Shown here: piece by piece, positions 18,288-27,245 of the stretch
Layout of the letters: each line of letters begins with the position of its first letter
How positions within the stretch are numbered: the first letter of the stretch is position 1
Source: Methylobacterium sp. Leaf91
Lineage (GTDB): Bacteria > Pseudomonadota > Alphaproteobacteria > Rhizobiales > Beijerinckiaceae
DNA length: 64,000 bases
Assembly (NCBI RefSeq): GCF_001422815.1
Contig: NZ_LMMP01000023.1
Span: forward strand, 235,208 to 299,207
Reading direction: 5' to 3'
Notes under the pieces: generated by a model
Databases searched by the model: none
What the model was told of the DNA's origin: nothing
The model's input: the letters and a program-made list of their open reading frames with translations, nothing else
Made by a program: the position numbers and the translations under genes

Positions 18288-19384
18288 TGCCGGCACATGC
18301 GGTCTACGGCACGTACTCCGATGGCTTGAGCGCCAGGGCCCATCCGGTGACCCTGGTCCTCGAGGACAGCCTGGAGATCACCGGGCAGGACCTACGCCTC
18401 GCCTGGACACTCGCCGACCTCGCGGCCGGCGACACGGCGGCCCCGCTCATGCGGGTCGGCCCGGCGGGACGTGCCGAGCGGGTCGAGTTCACCGACGAGG
18501 CCCTGGCCGCCGCGCTGAAGGATCGCTGTCCGGACCTATACCGATCCGACCCCTCCGCCTCGGGCGGTCGCCTGCGCCTCGTCCTGTGGTCGATCGCGGC
18601 CGGGATCTCGGTGATCGGTCTGGCGATCTACGGCGTCCCGGCCATCGCGGTGCGTCTGGCGCCCGTCGTCCCGGCAGCGATCGAAGCGCGGCTCGGCGGG
18701 GCGGTGGACGGGCAGATCGGCAAGATTCTCGGCGACCCGCCGGTCTGCAACGATGCCCCGGCGCGAGCCGTCCTCGACCGGCTGATCGAGCGGATGACGG
18801 CGAATGGCGGCCTGCCGGTCGATCCGGCGATCACCGTCAGGCGACACGCCATCGCCAATGCCCTGACCCTTCCCGGCGGGCGGGTCGTCGTGCTGTCGGA
18901 CCTCATCGATCAGTCCCGCACGCCCGACGAATTTGCCGGCGTGCTGGCTCACGAATTCGGCCATGTCGCCGCGCGCGACCCGATGCGGGCTCTGCTGGCG
19001 GCGAGCGGAAGCTCGTTCCTTCTCAGTCTCGTGCTGGGCGACCTGACCGGCTCCACGATCCTCGTCGCGGTAGGCCAAGCCGCTATTTCGGCCGGTTATT
19101 CGCGCGAGGCGGAGAACGCGGCGGATACCTATTCGGTGGAGGTCATGAGCCGGTCGGGCGGGGATGCCACGGCGCTGGCGACGATCCTCGAACGCATCGC
19201 CAAGGACGACGAGAAGGCCGAGTTCGCGAGCCTGCTCCGCAGCCATCCCTTCACGAAGGAGCGCGCCAACCGCATCCGCGCGATGGCGGGCACGGAGACG
19301 GTCGGCCGGCGCATTCTCGACGAGACCGAATGGGCAACGCTCAAGGGCATCTGCCGCAACGTGCCGGCCAAAACCGCGAAATAG
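18287..19384 (+). CDS. M48 family metallopeptidase
   Basis: A 365-aa membrane-anchored zinc protease. The N-terminal 95 residues form a small beta-rich domain, then a membrane helix at about 99-122, then the peptidase: HEFGH (222-226) gives two zinc ligands and catalytic Glu, and SREAENAADTYSVEVM gives the third ligand Glu. The start is a GTG overlapping the preceding stop. Although the frame is open far upstream, that part is the shadow of the DUF898 gene. Related to BepA/HtpX-like and Oma1-like peptidases. Acts at the membrane, probably together with the DUF898 protein. Confidence 0.9.
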   Translation: MPAHAVYGTYSDGLSARAHPVTLVLEDSLEITGQDLRLAWTLADLAAGDTAAPLMRVGPAGRAERVEFTDEALAAALKDRCPDLYRSDPSASGGRLRLVLWSIAAGISVIGLAIYGVPAIAVRLAPVVPAAIEARLGGAVDGQIGKILGDPPVCNDAPARAVLDRLIERMTANGGLPVDPAITVRRHAIANALTLPGGRVVVLSDLIDQSRTPDEFAGVLAHEFGHVAARDPMRALLAASGSSFLLSLVLGDLTGSTILVAVGQAAISAGYSREAENAADTYSVEVMSRSGGDATALATILERIAKDDEKAEFASLLRSHPFTKERANRIRAMAGTETVGRRILDETEWATLKGICRNVPAKTAK

Positions 19385-19543
19385 GCGCGGTCCTGGGCGG
19401 AGCGTATTCGCGCACCGGTTACATCCGGAAACAAATATCCTGCCCCGGTCCGCCGATTGCGTCGCGGCGTCACGTCTACAGCTGACCTCGTGGCGTGCGA
19501 CGAACGTGGTACACCAGCCCGAACAGGTTTGCGCGGATACCAT

Positions 19544-22500
19544 ATGGGCCTCGTCCAGTATGCTCTGAAGTTTCGCATCACGGTCTACGTCCTCGCGGTG
19601 CTGATGATGCTCGGCGGCGCGGCCTCGGTGATCGTGGCGCCCAAGGACGTCCTCCCGACCGTGGATATTCCGGTGGTCGTGGTGGTGTGGACCTATACGG
19701 GCCTTTCGACCTCCGAGATGGAGCGTCGCATCACGACCTATGCGGAGTTCTCGCTCTCGAACAACGTCAACAACATCGCTCGGATGGAATCGACGACGCT
19801 GCAGGGCACCGCGATCCAGAAGGTCTATTTCGACCAATCGGTGAGCATCGATCTCGCCATCGCCCAGACCGTCTCGGCGATGAACTCGATCCGTTCGACC
19901 ATGCCGCCGGGGGTGCAGCCGCCCATCGTCCTGCGGTTCTCGGCCTCCTCCGTCCCGGTGATCCAGCTTTCGCTCTCCTCTACCAGCGAGAGCCTGACCA
20001 AGGTCTACGATTACGCGCAGTACCGCATCCGCCAGCGCCTGACCCAGGTGCCGGGCTCGACGCTGCCCTCGCCCTTCGGCGGCACGCCGCGCCAGATCAT
20101 GGTCGATCTCGACCTTCAGGCCCTGCGTGCTCTGGGCCTGACGGCGCTGGACGTCACCAACGCCATGACGGCGCAGAATCTCACCGTGCCCTCCGGCCTC
20201 GCCAAGATCGGCGAGCAGCAATACCCGATCCAGCTCAACGCCACGCCGGACGCCATCGAAGCGCTCAATCAGGTGCCGATCCGGGTGGTCGGCGGACAGC
20301 CTGTGCTGGTGCGCGACGTCGCCAATGTCCGTGACGGAGGCCCGCCGCAGGTGAACATCGTGCGGGCCGACGGCCTGAACTCGGTGCTGATGCGCATCTT
20401 TAAGAACGGTACCGCCTCGACCCTCGACGTCGTCAACAACGTGAAGAAGGCCCTGCCGGACATCCGCGCCGCCGCCCCGGAGGGAATGGCGCTACGCGAA
20501 TTGTTCGATCAATCGGTCTTCGTCTCCGCCGCCATCGAGGGCGTGATCCACGAGGCAGTCATCGCCGCCGCGCTGACCGGCCTGACGATCCTGCTGTTCC
20601 TCGGCTCATGGCGCTCCACCATCGTGGTGCTCGTCTCGATCCCGCTCTCGATCCTGACCTCGCTCGCAATCCTCACGGCGTTGGGCGAGACCATCAACGT
20701 CATGACGCTTGGCGGGCTCGCCTTGGCGGTGGGCATCCTCGTGGACGACGCAACGGTGGCCATCGAGAACACCTACCGGCTGTTCGAGGAGGGCGAGCCG
20801 TTCCGAAAATCCGTGGTGGAGGGCGCGGCCGGCATCGCGAAACCCGCGCTGATCTCGACGCTCTCCATCTGCGCCGCCTTCGTCTCGGTCTTCGCCCTCA
20901 CGGACACGCCGAAATACCTATTCACGCCCCAGGCGCTCGCCGTCGTCTTCGCGATGCTGACCTCCTACGTCCTGTCCCGCACCCTGGTGCCGGTGCTGAT
21001 CGACGTGCTCGTGGCGCGGGAATACGAGGAGCATCACGGCAAGGGTGGGCAGTCTCCGCAGCGGGGCCGCATCGCCCGTGCGCTGGGCTGGGCATTCGGG
21101 CCGATCTTCCGCCTCGCGGGCTGGTTCCGGCAGGGATTCGAAGCCCGGTTCGCCCGCTTTCACCGTAGCTATCTCGGCCTGCTCCACGTGGTCCTGCGCC
21201 GCCGCGTCGTCACCCTCGCCACCGTGGCGGTGATCTTCGCGGGCACGGCAGGCCTGTTCGGTTTCGTCGGCCAGGATTACTTCCCACAGGTCGAATCGAG
21301 CCAGATGACGCTGCATCTGCGCACCCGTCCGGGCATGCGCATCGAGACGGCGGTGCAGACCTTCGCCGAAGTCCAGACCGTCGTCCGCGAGGTCATCCCC
21401 GAGGGCGAGATCGACCAGGTTCTCGACAATCTCGGCCTGCCGGCGAACAACTACAATTTCGCCTTCTCGGACGGGTCGTTCGTCGCCAACAACGACGGGC
21501 AGATGCTCATCAACTTGAAGGAAGGCCACGGCTCGGTCGCCGGCTACACCAAGCGATTGCGCGAGGTGTTGCGCGAGCGCTTTCCCGACCTGATCGTCTA
21601 TTTCCAGCCCTCCGACATCATCACGCAGATCCTCAATTTCGGAACGCTGGCGCAGATCGACATCCAGGTCTCGGGCCGCAACACCGCCAAGGACCTCGCC
21701 GCCGCGCAGAACATCGTCCGTCGCCTCAAGGAGACGCGCGGGGCGGTGGACGTCCACCTCCACCAGATCGTCGGCACGCCGCAATTCTTCGTAGACGTGG
21801 ACCGGCGCCTCGCCTCCGAGCTCGGCCTCACCGAGCAGCAGATCGCGCAGGGCCTCAACGTCTCCCTGTCGGGGTCCTTCCAGGTGACACCGAATTTCTG
21901 GACCGACCCGAAGACCGGCATCCCCTACCAGCTCTGGGTCCAGACCCCGGAATATCGCAACGACAGCCTCACGGCGATCCAGAACACCCCGCTCCTCGTC
22001 AGCGGCAATTCCGATGCGCCCGGCGTGCTGACGCTGCTCTCCAGCGTCTCGACCATGCGCCGCGAGGGGTCGCAGACGGTGATCAACCACGTCAACACGC
22101 AGCCGACCTTCAACATCTACGCGGCGGTGCAGGATTCCGATCTCGGTTCGGTGGCGAAAGACATCCGCCGAATCGTCGAGGAGGAACAGAGAGCCCTGCC
22201 GGCCCCGGACAAGATCACCGTGCGCGGGCAGATCGAGAACATGCAATCGGCCTTCTTCCGCATGGGAATCGGCCTCTCCATCGCCCTGGTGGCGGTCTAC
22301 TTGCTGATGGCGGTGAACTTCCAGTCTTGGGGCGACCCGCTCGTGGTGCTGGCGGCGCTCCCGCTCGCCTTCTGCGGAATCGTGGCCAGCTTGTTCATCA
22401 CCGGCACGACCTTCTCGATCCCGTCGCTGTTCGGGGCGATCATGTCGGTGGGCATCGCTTCCGCCAATTCCATCCTCCTCGTCACCTTCGCCAAGGAGCA

Positions 22501-22771
22501 CCGGGAGGCCACCGGCTGCAGCGCGACCGAAGCCGCGCTCCTGGCGGGCGAGACCCGGCTGCGGCCAGTGCTGATGACGGCAGGCGCGATGTTCCTCGGG
22601 TTGATCCCGATGGCCCTGGGGACGGGGGAGGGCGGCGAACAGAACGCGGCGCTGGCCCGCGCCGTCATGGGCGGCATCGCCATCGGTACGCCCTCGACCT
22701 TGCTCTTCGTGCCCTTCCTCTACACCCTCCTCAGGCGGGGCGAGGTCAAGCCGCTTCAGGATTACGCATGA
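19544..22771 (+). CDS. RND efflux pump, inner-membrane subunit
   Basis: A 1075-aa HAE1-like RND transporter. The N-terminus has the first membrane helix and PTVDIPVVVVVWTYTGLS. Two large periplasmic loops and twelve membrane segments are visible; helix 4 carries GGLALAVGILVDDATVAIEN, with the paired aspartates of proton relay. Drives drug, detergent or metabolite export by proton antiport. The ATG at 19544 fits the family N-terminus. Its stop overlaps the start of the adaptor (ATGA), and the pump comes before the adaptor, the reverse of the common order. No outer-membrane channel gene is present, so a TolC-like protein elsewhere would be needed. Confidence 0.92.
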   Translation: MGLVQYALKFRITVYVLAVLMMLGGAASVIVAPKDVLPTVDIPVVVVVWTYTGLSTSEMERRITTYAEFSLSNNVNNIARMESTTLQGTAIQKVYFDQSVSIDLAIAQTVSAMNSIRSTMPPGVQPPIVLRFSASSVPVIQLSLSSTSESLTKVYDYAQYRIRQRLTQVPGSTLPSPFGGTPRQIMVDLDLQALRALGLTALDVTNAMTAQNLTVPSGLAKIGEQQYPIQLNATPDAIEALNQVPIRVVGGQPVLVRDVANVRDGGPPQVNIVRADGLNSVLMRIFKNGTASTLDVVNNVKKALPDIRAAAPEGMALRELFDQSVFVSAAIEGVIHEAVIAAALTGLTILLFLGSWRSTIVVLVSIPLSILTSLAILTALGETINVMTLGGLALAVGILVDDATVAIENTYRLFEEGEPFRKSVVEGAAGIAKPALISTLSICAAFVSVFALTDTPKYLFTPQALAVVFAMLTSYVLSRTLVPVLIDVLVAREYEEHHGKGGQSPQRGRIARALGWAFGPIFRLAGWFRQGFEARFARFHRSYLGLLHVVLRRRVVTLATVAVIFAGTAGLFGFVGQDYFPQVESSQMTLHLRTRPGMRIETAVQTFAEVQTVVREVIPEGEIDQVLDNLGLPANNYNFAFSDGSFVANNDGQMLINLKEGHGSVAGYTKRLREVLRERFPDLIVYFQPSDIITQILNFGTLAQIDIQVSGRNTAKDLAAAQNIVRRLKETRGAVDVHLHQIVGTPQFFVDVDRRLASELGLTEQQIAQGLNVSLSGSFQVTPNFWTDPKTGIPYQLWVQTPEYRNDSLTAIQNTPLLVSGNSDAPGVLTLLSSVSTMRREGSQTVINHVNTQPTFNIYAAVQDSDLGSVAKDIRRIVEEEQRALPAPDKITVRGQIENMQSAFFRMGIGLSIALVAVYLLMAVNFQSWGDPLVVLAALPLAFCGIVASLFITGTTFSIPSLFGAIMSVGIASANSILLVTFAKEHREATGCSATEAALLAGETRLRPVLMTAGAMFLGLIPMALGTGEGGEQNAALARAVMGGIAIGTPSTLLFVPFLYTLLRRGEVKPLQDYA

Positions 22772-24123
22772 GCGGGAACAGCCCTGGTGACGCGATCGAT
22801 GAGAAGACCGGCACGGTGACGGCTCCTGATTCGAGTCATGGTTCGAGTCATGGATCGGGGCGAGACCCGGAGGAGATCCCGCCGCCGCCGGGGAAGGGGC
22901 CGTTCCTCGTCGCCGGGCTCATTGCCGTCGGCCTGCTCGGCTGGGGTGGTTACGGCCATTGGCAGAAGGCCGCCGCGGCGCAAGAGACGCAGCGCAAGGC
23001 GAGGGAGTTCGTGCCGAAACTGCGGACCATCGCGGTGGAGCGGGCCGACCAGCCCATTGACATCACCCTGCCCGGACAGACCGACGCCTTCGCCAGGGCG
23101 TCCCTCTTCGCCCGTGCCACGGGCTACATCGCAGAGCGCCGGGTCGATATCGGCACGCGGGTCAAGCAGGGCGACATCCTCATCCGCATCGCCGCCCCCG
23201 ATCTCGACCAGCAGCTGGCGCAGGCCCAGGCGCAGGTCGGCCAGCTCGAAGCCCAGCTGCTCCAGGCGAGGGCCATGGTCGATCAGGCGAAGGCCAACGT
23301 GAATCTCGCCACCGCCACCAACAGCCGCACCTCGACCCTCGCCGTGCAGGGCTGGGCTTCGAAGCAGAACGCGGACAATTCCCAGGCCAGCGTCCTGAGC
23401 CAGGGCGCGAGCCTCGCCTCGGCGGAAGCGGGGGTGAAAGTGGCCGAGGCCAACATCAAGGCGCAGCGCGCCACCGTGGACCGCCTGAAGGCACTGACCG
23501 GCTTCAAGGACGTGATCGCCCCCTTCGATGGTGTCGTGACCGCCCGTAGCGTCGATGTCGGCGATCTCGTCCAGGCGGACGGCACCGGCACCGCCCTGCT
23601 GTCCATGGACCGGGACGACGTCCTGCGCGTGGTCGTCAACGTGCCCCAGAATCTCGCCGTCGGGGTGAGTCCGGGCGTCGCCGCGACGATCAAGGTGCCC
23701 CAGATCCCGGACCGGACCTTCTCCGGCAAGGTCGAGCGAAGCTCCGTCGCCCTGCTGACCTCGTCCCGAACCCTGACCACGCAGGTGGACGTTCCCAACC
23801 GCGACGGCAGCCTGCGGCCCGGCCTCTACGTCTACGTGACGCTGAAGGTGCCGCGGACGGCGAGGAACACGGTCATCCCGGCCGAGGGCCTCGTCTTCAA
23901 TCAGCGCGGCACCCAGGTCGCGATCTCCCGCGAGGACGGCACGGTGGAATGGCGCGGCGTCCATATCCAGCGCGACCTCGGCACCACCATCGAGATCGAC
24001 CAGGGATTGGACGGGGGCGAGCAGATCGTCCTGAGCCCGCCCGTCGACCTGCGCGATGGGCAGAGGATGGAGCGCCAGGCACCGAGGCAGGAGGGAAAGC
24101 CCCTGAAATCGGCGGCGCGATAG
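22768..24123 (+). CDS. RND efflux periplasmic adaptor (HlyD/AcrA-like)
   Basis: A 451-aa membrane fusion protein. A cytoplasmic N-terminus with an SSHGSSHGSG repeat precedes one membrane anchor (about 48-65). The lipoyl half-motif ATGYIAERRVDIGTRVKQGD, a helical hairpin rich in Gln/Ala (about 145-235), the second lipoyl half (IAPFDGVVTARSVDVGD) and the beta-barrel/membrane-proximal domains follow. Links the RND pump to an outer-membrane channel. Translation is coupled to the pump through ATGA. Confidence 0.92.
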   Translation: MSGNSPGDAIDEKTGTVTAPDSSHGSSHGSGRDPEEIPPPPGKGPFLVAGLIAVGLLGWGGYGHWQKAAAAQETQRKAREFVPKLRTIAVERADQPIDITLPGQTDAFARASLFARATGYIAERRVDIGTRVKQGDILIRIAAPDLDQQLAQAQAQVGQLEAQLLQARAMVDQAKANVNLATATNSRTSTLAVQGWASKQNADNSQASVLSQGASLASAEAGVKVAEANIKAQRATVDRLKALTGFKDVIAPFDGVVTARSVDVGDLVQADGTGTALLSMDRDDVLRVVVNVPQNLAVGVSPGVAATIKVPQIPDRTFSGKVERSSVALLTSSRTLTTQVDVPNRDGSLRPGLYVYVTLKVPRTARNTVIPAEGLVFNQRGTQVAISREDGTVEWRGVHIQRDLGTTIEIDQGLDGGEQIVLSPPVDLRDGQRMERQAPRQEGKPLKSAAR

Positions 24124-24246
24124 CACCGGCTGGCCGGGGCGCAGGCCAGCCCAGCCGTCCGGCAGGTTCCGTCGAAGGCGGATGATGGCGTAGAGCCTCA
24201 CCGTTCGGTGCGCCCGCTCGCGCCTCCCCCGGAACGCCCCACGATC

Positions 24247-25428
24247 ATGCTCGACCGCCCCGCCTCGGACACTCTCGATCGCGCTCATGTGGCGGCGATG
24301 AGCGCCGCGATCACCTGTGTCGCGGTGGTCGGCATCGGCCTAAGCCTGTCGATCCCGCTCCTCTCCCTCGAGATGGAGCGCATGGGCGTGTCGAGCACGG
24401 TCATCGGCATCAATACGGCCCTGGCGGGTCTCGCCAGCATCGTCACCGTGCCGTTCGTGCCGCGTCTGGCCGCCCGGATCGGCGTCGTACGGCTTCTCAT
24501 TCTCGCGATCTTCATCGGCGCGGCCTCCCTCATCGGGTTCAAGCTGCTCCACGATATCCGTTGGTGGTTCCCCCTCCGCTTCGTCTTTTCGGCGACGCTG
24601 GGCGTGCTCTTCGTCCTGTCCGAGTTCTGGATCAACGAGGTCGCGCCCCCGGCCCGGCGCGGCCTCGTCATGGGCATCTACGCGACGGTCCTGGCCCTCG
24701 GCTTCGCGGTGGGTCCGACGCTCCTCGTCCTCATCGGCACACAGGGCTACGCGCCGTATTGTGCGGGCGCCGCCCTGTTCCTGCTCGGCACCGTGCCCAT
24801 CGCTCTGGCGCGCGGTCTCTCCCCCGAGATCGAAGGGTCCGGTAGTCGCGGTGTGCTCGGCTATGTCCGGCTGGCCCCCGCCGCCATCTTCGCGGCCCTC
24901 GTCTACGGTGCCGTCGAGACCGGGGGATTCGCCATCCTACCGCTCTACGGCCTGCGGATCGGGCTCGATGCGGAGAGCGCCGCCGGGCTCGTCAGTATGC
25001 TCGCTCTCGGCCACGTCCTGTTCCAGATCCCCTTCGGCCTCCTGGCCGATAGGTTCGACCGTCGCCGCCTCCTCCTCGCCTCGGCCCTGGGTGGCGCCAT
25101 CGGCGCGGCCTTGATCCCGGCGGCGTCGGCATCCCCTTTCTGGCTCGCCATCCTGCTGCTGATCTGGGGCGGCCTGACCGGCACGCTCTACACGGTCGGC
25201 CTGGCCCATCTTGGGGCCAGCGTGCGCGGGGCCGAACTCGCCGGCGCGAATGCCGCCTTCCTGATTTTCTACAATGTCGGCCTGATGGTGGGGCCTCCGA
25301 TCATTGGCGGCGGCATGGACCTGATGCCCCCTCAGGGCTTCGCCCATGCCATGTGCGGCGTGCTCGTCGCCTATGCCGGCCTCGTCCTGTGGCGGCTTCG
25401 GAAAACCGCCTCGGCCTTGACGAAGTGA
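24247..25428 (+). CDS. MFS transporter (YcaD-like)
   Basis: A 393-aa inner-membrane protein with about twelve hydrophobic segments. LSIPLLSLEMERMGVSSTVIG, FWINEVAPPARRGLVMGIYATVLALG and PFGLLADRFDRRRLLL (the loop-8 A-like motif) match the YcaD/YfkF branch. I start at ATG 24247; a GTG at 24208 is the longer option. The gene has no obvious regulator next to it, and the substrate is unknown. Confidence 0.87.
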   Translation: MLDRPASDTLDRAHVAAMSAAITCVAVVGIGLSLSIPLLSLEMERMGVSSTVIGINTALAGLASIVTVPFVPRLAARIGVVRLLILAIFIGAASLIGFKLLHDIRWWFPLRFVFSATLGVLFVLSEFWINEVAPPARRGLVMGIYATVLALGFAVGPTLLVLIGTQGYAPYCAGAALFLLGTVPIALARGLSPEIEGSGSRGVLGYVRLAPAAIFAALVYGAVETGGFAILPLYGLRIGLDAESAAGLVSMLALGHVLFQIPFGLLADRFDRRRLLLASALGGAIGAALIPAASASPFWLAILLLIWGGLTGTLYTVGLAHLGASVRGAELAGANAAFLIFYNVGLMVGPPIIGGGMDLMPPQGFAHAMCGVLVAYAGLVLWRLRKTASALTK

Positions 25429-25527
25429 GCCCGATGAGGCAATGACCGCGCGGAATTCAGCCGGTCCGTGCCGGCCATTTTGCGTTTCGCTCAAGCGGAA
25501 TGCCGCCACCTTCAGGAGCACCGCGCC

Positions 25528-25695
25528 ATGGCCAAGGCCGTCACCGTCAAGATCAAGCTCATCTCGACCGCCGATACGGGCTACTTCTACGTTACGAAGA
25601 AGAACTCCCGGACGCAGACCGAAAAGCTGTCCATGAAGAAGTACGACCCCGTCGTGCGCAAGCATGTCGACTTCAAAGAAACCAAGATCAAGTAA
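25528..25695 (+). CDS. rpmG: 50S ribosomal protein bL33
   Basis: A 55-aa basic protein matching bL33 along its length ([20 protein letters not shown], then [19 protein letters not shown]). It lacks the Cys pairs of the zinc-binding C+ type, so it is the C- form. CAGGAG stands upstream of the ATG. Part of the large ribosomal subunit near the E site. A strong terminator follows. Confidence 0.97.
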   Translation: MAKAVTVKIKLISTADTGYFYVTKKNSRTQTEKLSMKKYDPVVRKHVDFKETKIK

Positions 25696-25722
25696 GCTTC
25701 GTCTCCCCTTCGAGACGGCATG

Positions 25723-25751
25723 AAAAAGCCGCCCTTTCGGGGCGGCTTTTT
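25723..25751 (+). terminator. rho-independent terminator after rpmG
   Basis: AAAAAGCCGCCC pairs with GGGCGGCTTTTT around a TTTCG loop and ends in T5. The A/T symmetry would let it work for both rpmG and the converging stress-protein gene. Confidence 0.9.
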
Positions 25752-25775
25752 CCGTTCGTGGATGGGTCGTCTCGG

Positions 25776-26411
25776 TTAGAGCGAGGCGGTGGGGTAGGAG
25801 CGCACGCCGGTACGGTTGCCCGGGACCGTGGTGGCCTCGGACGGCGTGGCGCTCGGCGCGGTCCAGCCTTCGGCCTTCCAACCCTCTGCGCGCTCGGTCA
25901 CGTTCACCGAGCCGTGCTCCTCGAGAACGTCCATCACCAGCGACGCGCGGGCATCGTCGGCCTTGACGGTCACGAGGGTACCGCCGCGACGCACGCCTTC
26001 GCTGTAGGTATGCGCATCGGCCTCGCTCAGACCGGCGCCGGTCAGGCCGCCGACGAGACCGCCGGCCGCGGCACCGATGCCGGCACCGGCGAGCGTCGTC
26101 ACGAGCCAACCGGCGGCCACGACGGGACCGACACCGGGGATCGCCAGCAGGCCGAGGCCCGTCAGGAGGCCGGCCGCGCCGCCGAGGAGCGTACCGACGC
26201 CGGCGCCCGTCCCGGCACCGGTCGATGCCGTCTCGGCGGTGTCGGTGCGGGTATGATCGCCGGTCGCTACACGTCCGGCATGCCGGTCGTTCTCGTTGCT
26301 GCTGACGATGCTGATGTCGCTGTGGCTGATGCCCGAGGCTTCGAGCTTGGCGACGGCCTTGCTGGCATCGTTATAGGAATCGTAGAGTGCGGTAATGGTC
26401 TGGTTTGCCAT
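25776..26411 (-). CDS. general stress protein 17M-like, glycine-rich
   Basis: A 211-aa protein. The N-terminal domain (ITALYDSYNDASKAVAKLEASG, then HSDISIVSS) matches the general stress protein 17M-like/DUF1269-type fold. The middle (about 70-135) is a Gly/Ala-rich hydrophobic hairpin (LLGGAAGLLTGLGLLAIPGVGP), which could insert into or bind membranes. It is followed by a second alpha/beta part (TLVTVKADDARASLVMDVLEEHG). Homologues are induced by osmotic or cold stress; no molecular role is established. Next to the secreted PepSY-like gene on the same strand. Confidence 0.8.
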   Translation of the reverse strand: MANQTITALYDSYNDASKAVAKLEASGISHSDISIVSSNENDRHAGRVATGDHTRTDTAETASTGAGTGAGVGTLLGGAAGLLTGLGLLAIPGVGPVVAAGWLVTTLAGAGIGAAAGGLVGGLTGAGLSEADAHTYSEGVRRGGTLVTVKADDARASLVMDVLEEHGSVNVTERAEGWKAEGWTAPSATPSEATTVPGNRTGVRSYPTASL

Positions 26412-26461
26412 GGGATCGTTCCTCTCAATGTATCGACAAGTCTGCGACGTCCGAGATGTCG

Positions 26462-26848
26462 CTACTGAGCAGCGACGTTGCCCTTGAAGTCGACGCCGAC
26501 GGTGACAGGCTTCCCGTTGAGCGTTGCCGCCCCGCGCCAGATGCCCTTGTCGTCCTTCTTGAGTTCCTTGACGTCCTTGTAGCCGGCCTGTTCGAGGCGG
26601 CTCCGGGTCTGGCCCTCGGTGAAGCTGTTCGCGCCTTCTTCCAGCTTGGCGTTGGTAGCCGCCTGGGTGGTGGCGGGGTTCTTCGCATCGGGCTTGTCGG
26701 TGTTCGGGCGCGTCACGGATTCTTGGCCGCCAGACTTGGCGCTGGTCTCGGCATCCGTGGCGGGCTTGCCGGTCACGGTGGTCTGAGCATAGGCCGTGCC
26801 CGAGCCTAGAAGTGCCACAAACGCGAGTGTAGCCAGCTGATGTCGCAT
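26462..26848 (-). CDS. secreted PepSY-like protein
   Basis: A 128-aa protein with a clear signal peptide (MRHQLATLAFVALLGSGTAYA). A low-complexity Thr/Ala/Lys linker leads to a C-terminal domain, SFTEGQTRSRLEQAGYKDVKEL followed by D-KGIWRGAATLNGKPVTVGVD, which resembles a PepSY-type fold. Likely periplasmic. Function is unknown; it may belong with the neighbouring stress-protein gene, but 50 bases separate them and nothing proves an operon. Confidence 0.75.
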   Translation of the reverse strand: MRHQLATLAFVALLGSGTAYAQTTVTGKPATDAETSAKSGGQESVTRPNTDKPDAKNPATTQAATNAKLEEGANSFTEGQTRSRLEQAGYKDVKELKKDDKGIWRGAATLNGKPVTVGVDFKGNVAAQ

Positions 26849-27245
26849 GTTATTCTCCCTCGATCGGACCTATTCAATCCGGAAGGAAGCGAAAGCGTTC
26901 CGTCGAGATGTCGCAACGCATCATCTCGAAGCGTGGCTTTATCTCGAAGGGAAATTGATTTTTCTATTCGCCCTCTCCCGCACCTGTTCCATTTCGTTGG
27001 CTAGATTATTGTTCCATGAAATTACGACAGCACCTTCGCTTGCTCGGCCCGAAGCTGTCGCCGGTCTCTGGATCGCCGATCTCGACCGGCCCGATCCGTG
27101 CCCTCAGTGACGAACCGAAGCGGAAGCGTTGAATTTCGACGCGCGGCGATGACGGGCATCGTGTTCCTGCGATAGAGCGGACAGAACCAGCCCCGCGTTC
27201 CGCCAGGATCGCCGAACCTGCATCCGTCGCTGTGAGGAGCCTGCC
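26849..27245. other. intergenic region, no gene seen
   Basis: About 400 bases between divergent genes (the PepSY-like gene on minus, gor on plus). GC is lower from about 26860 to 27010. It should contain both promoters. No OxyR-type or other recognisable operator, and no supportable reading frame, was seen. Confidence 0.4.
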
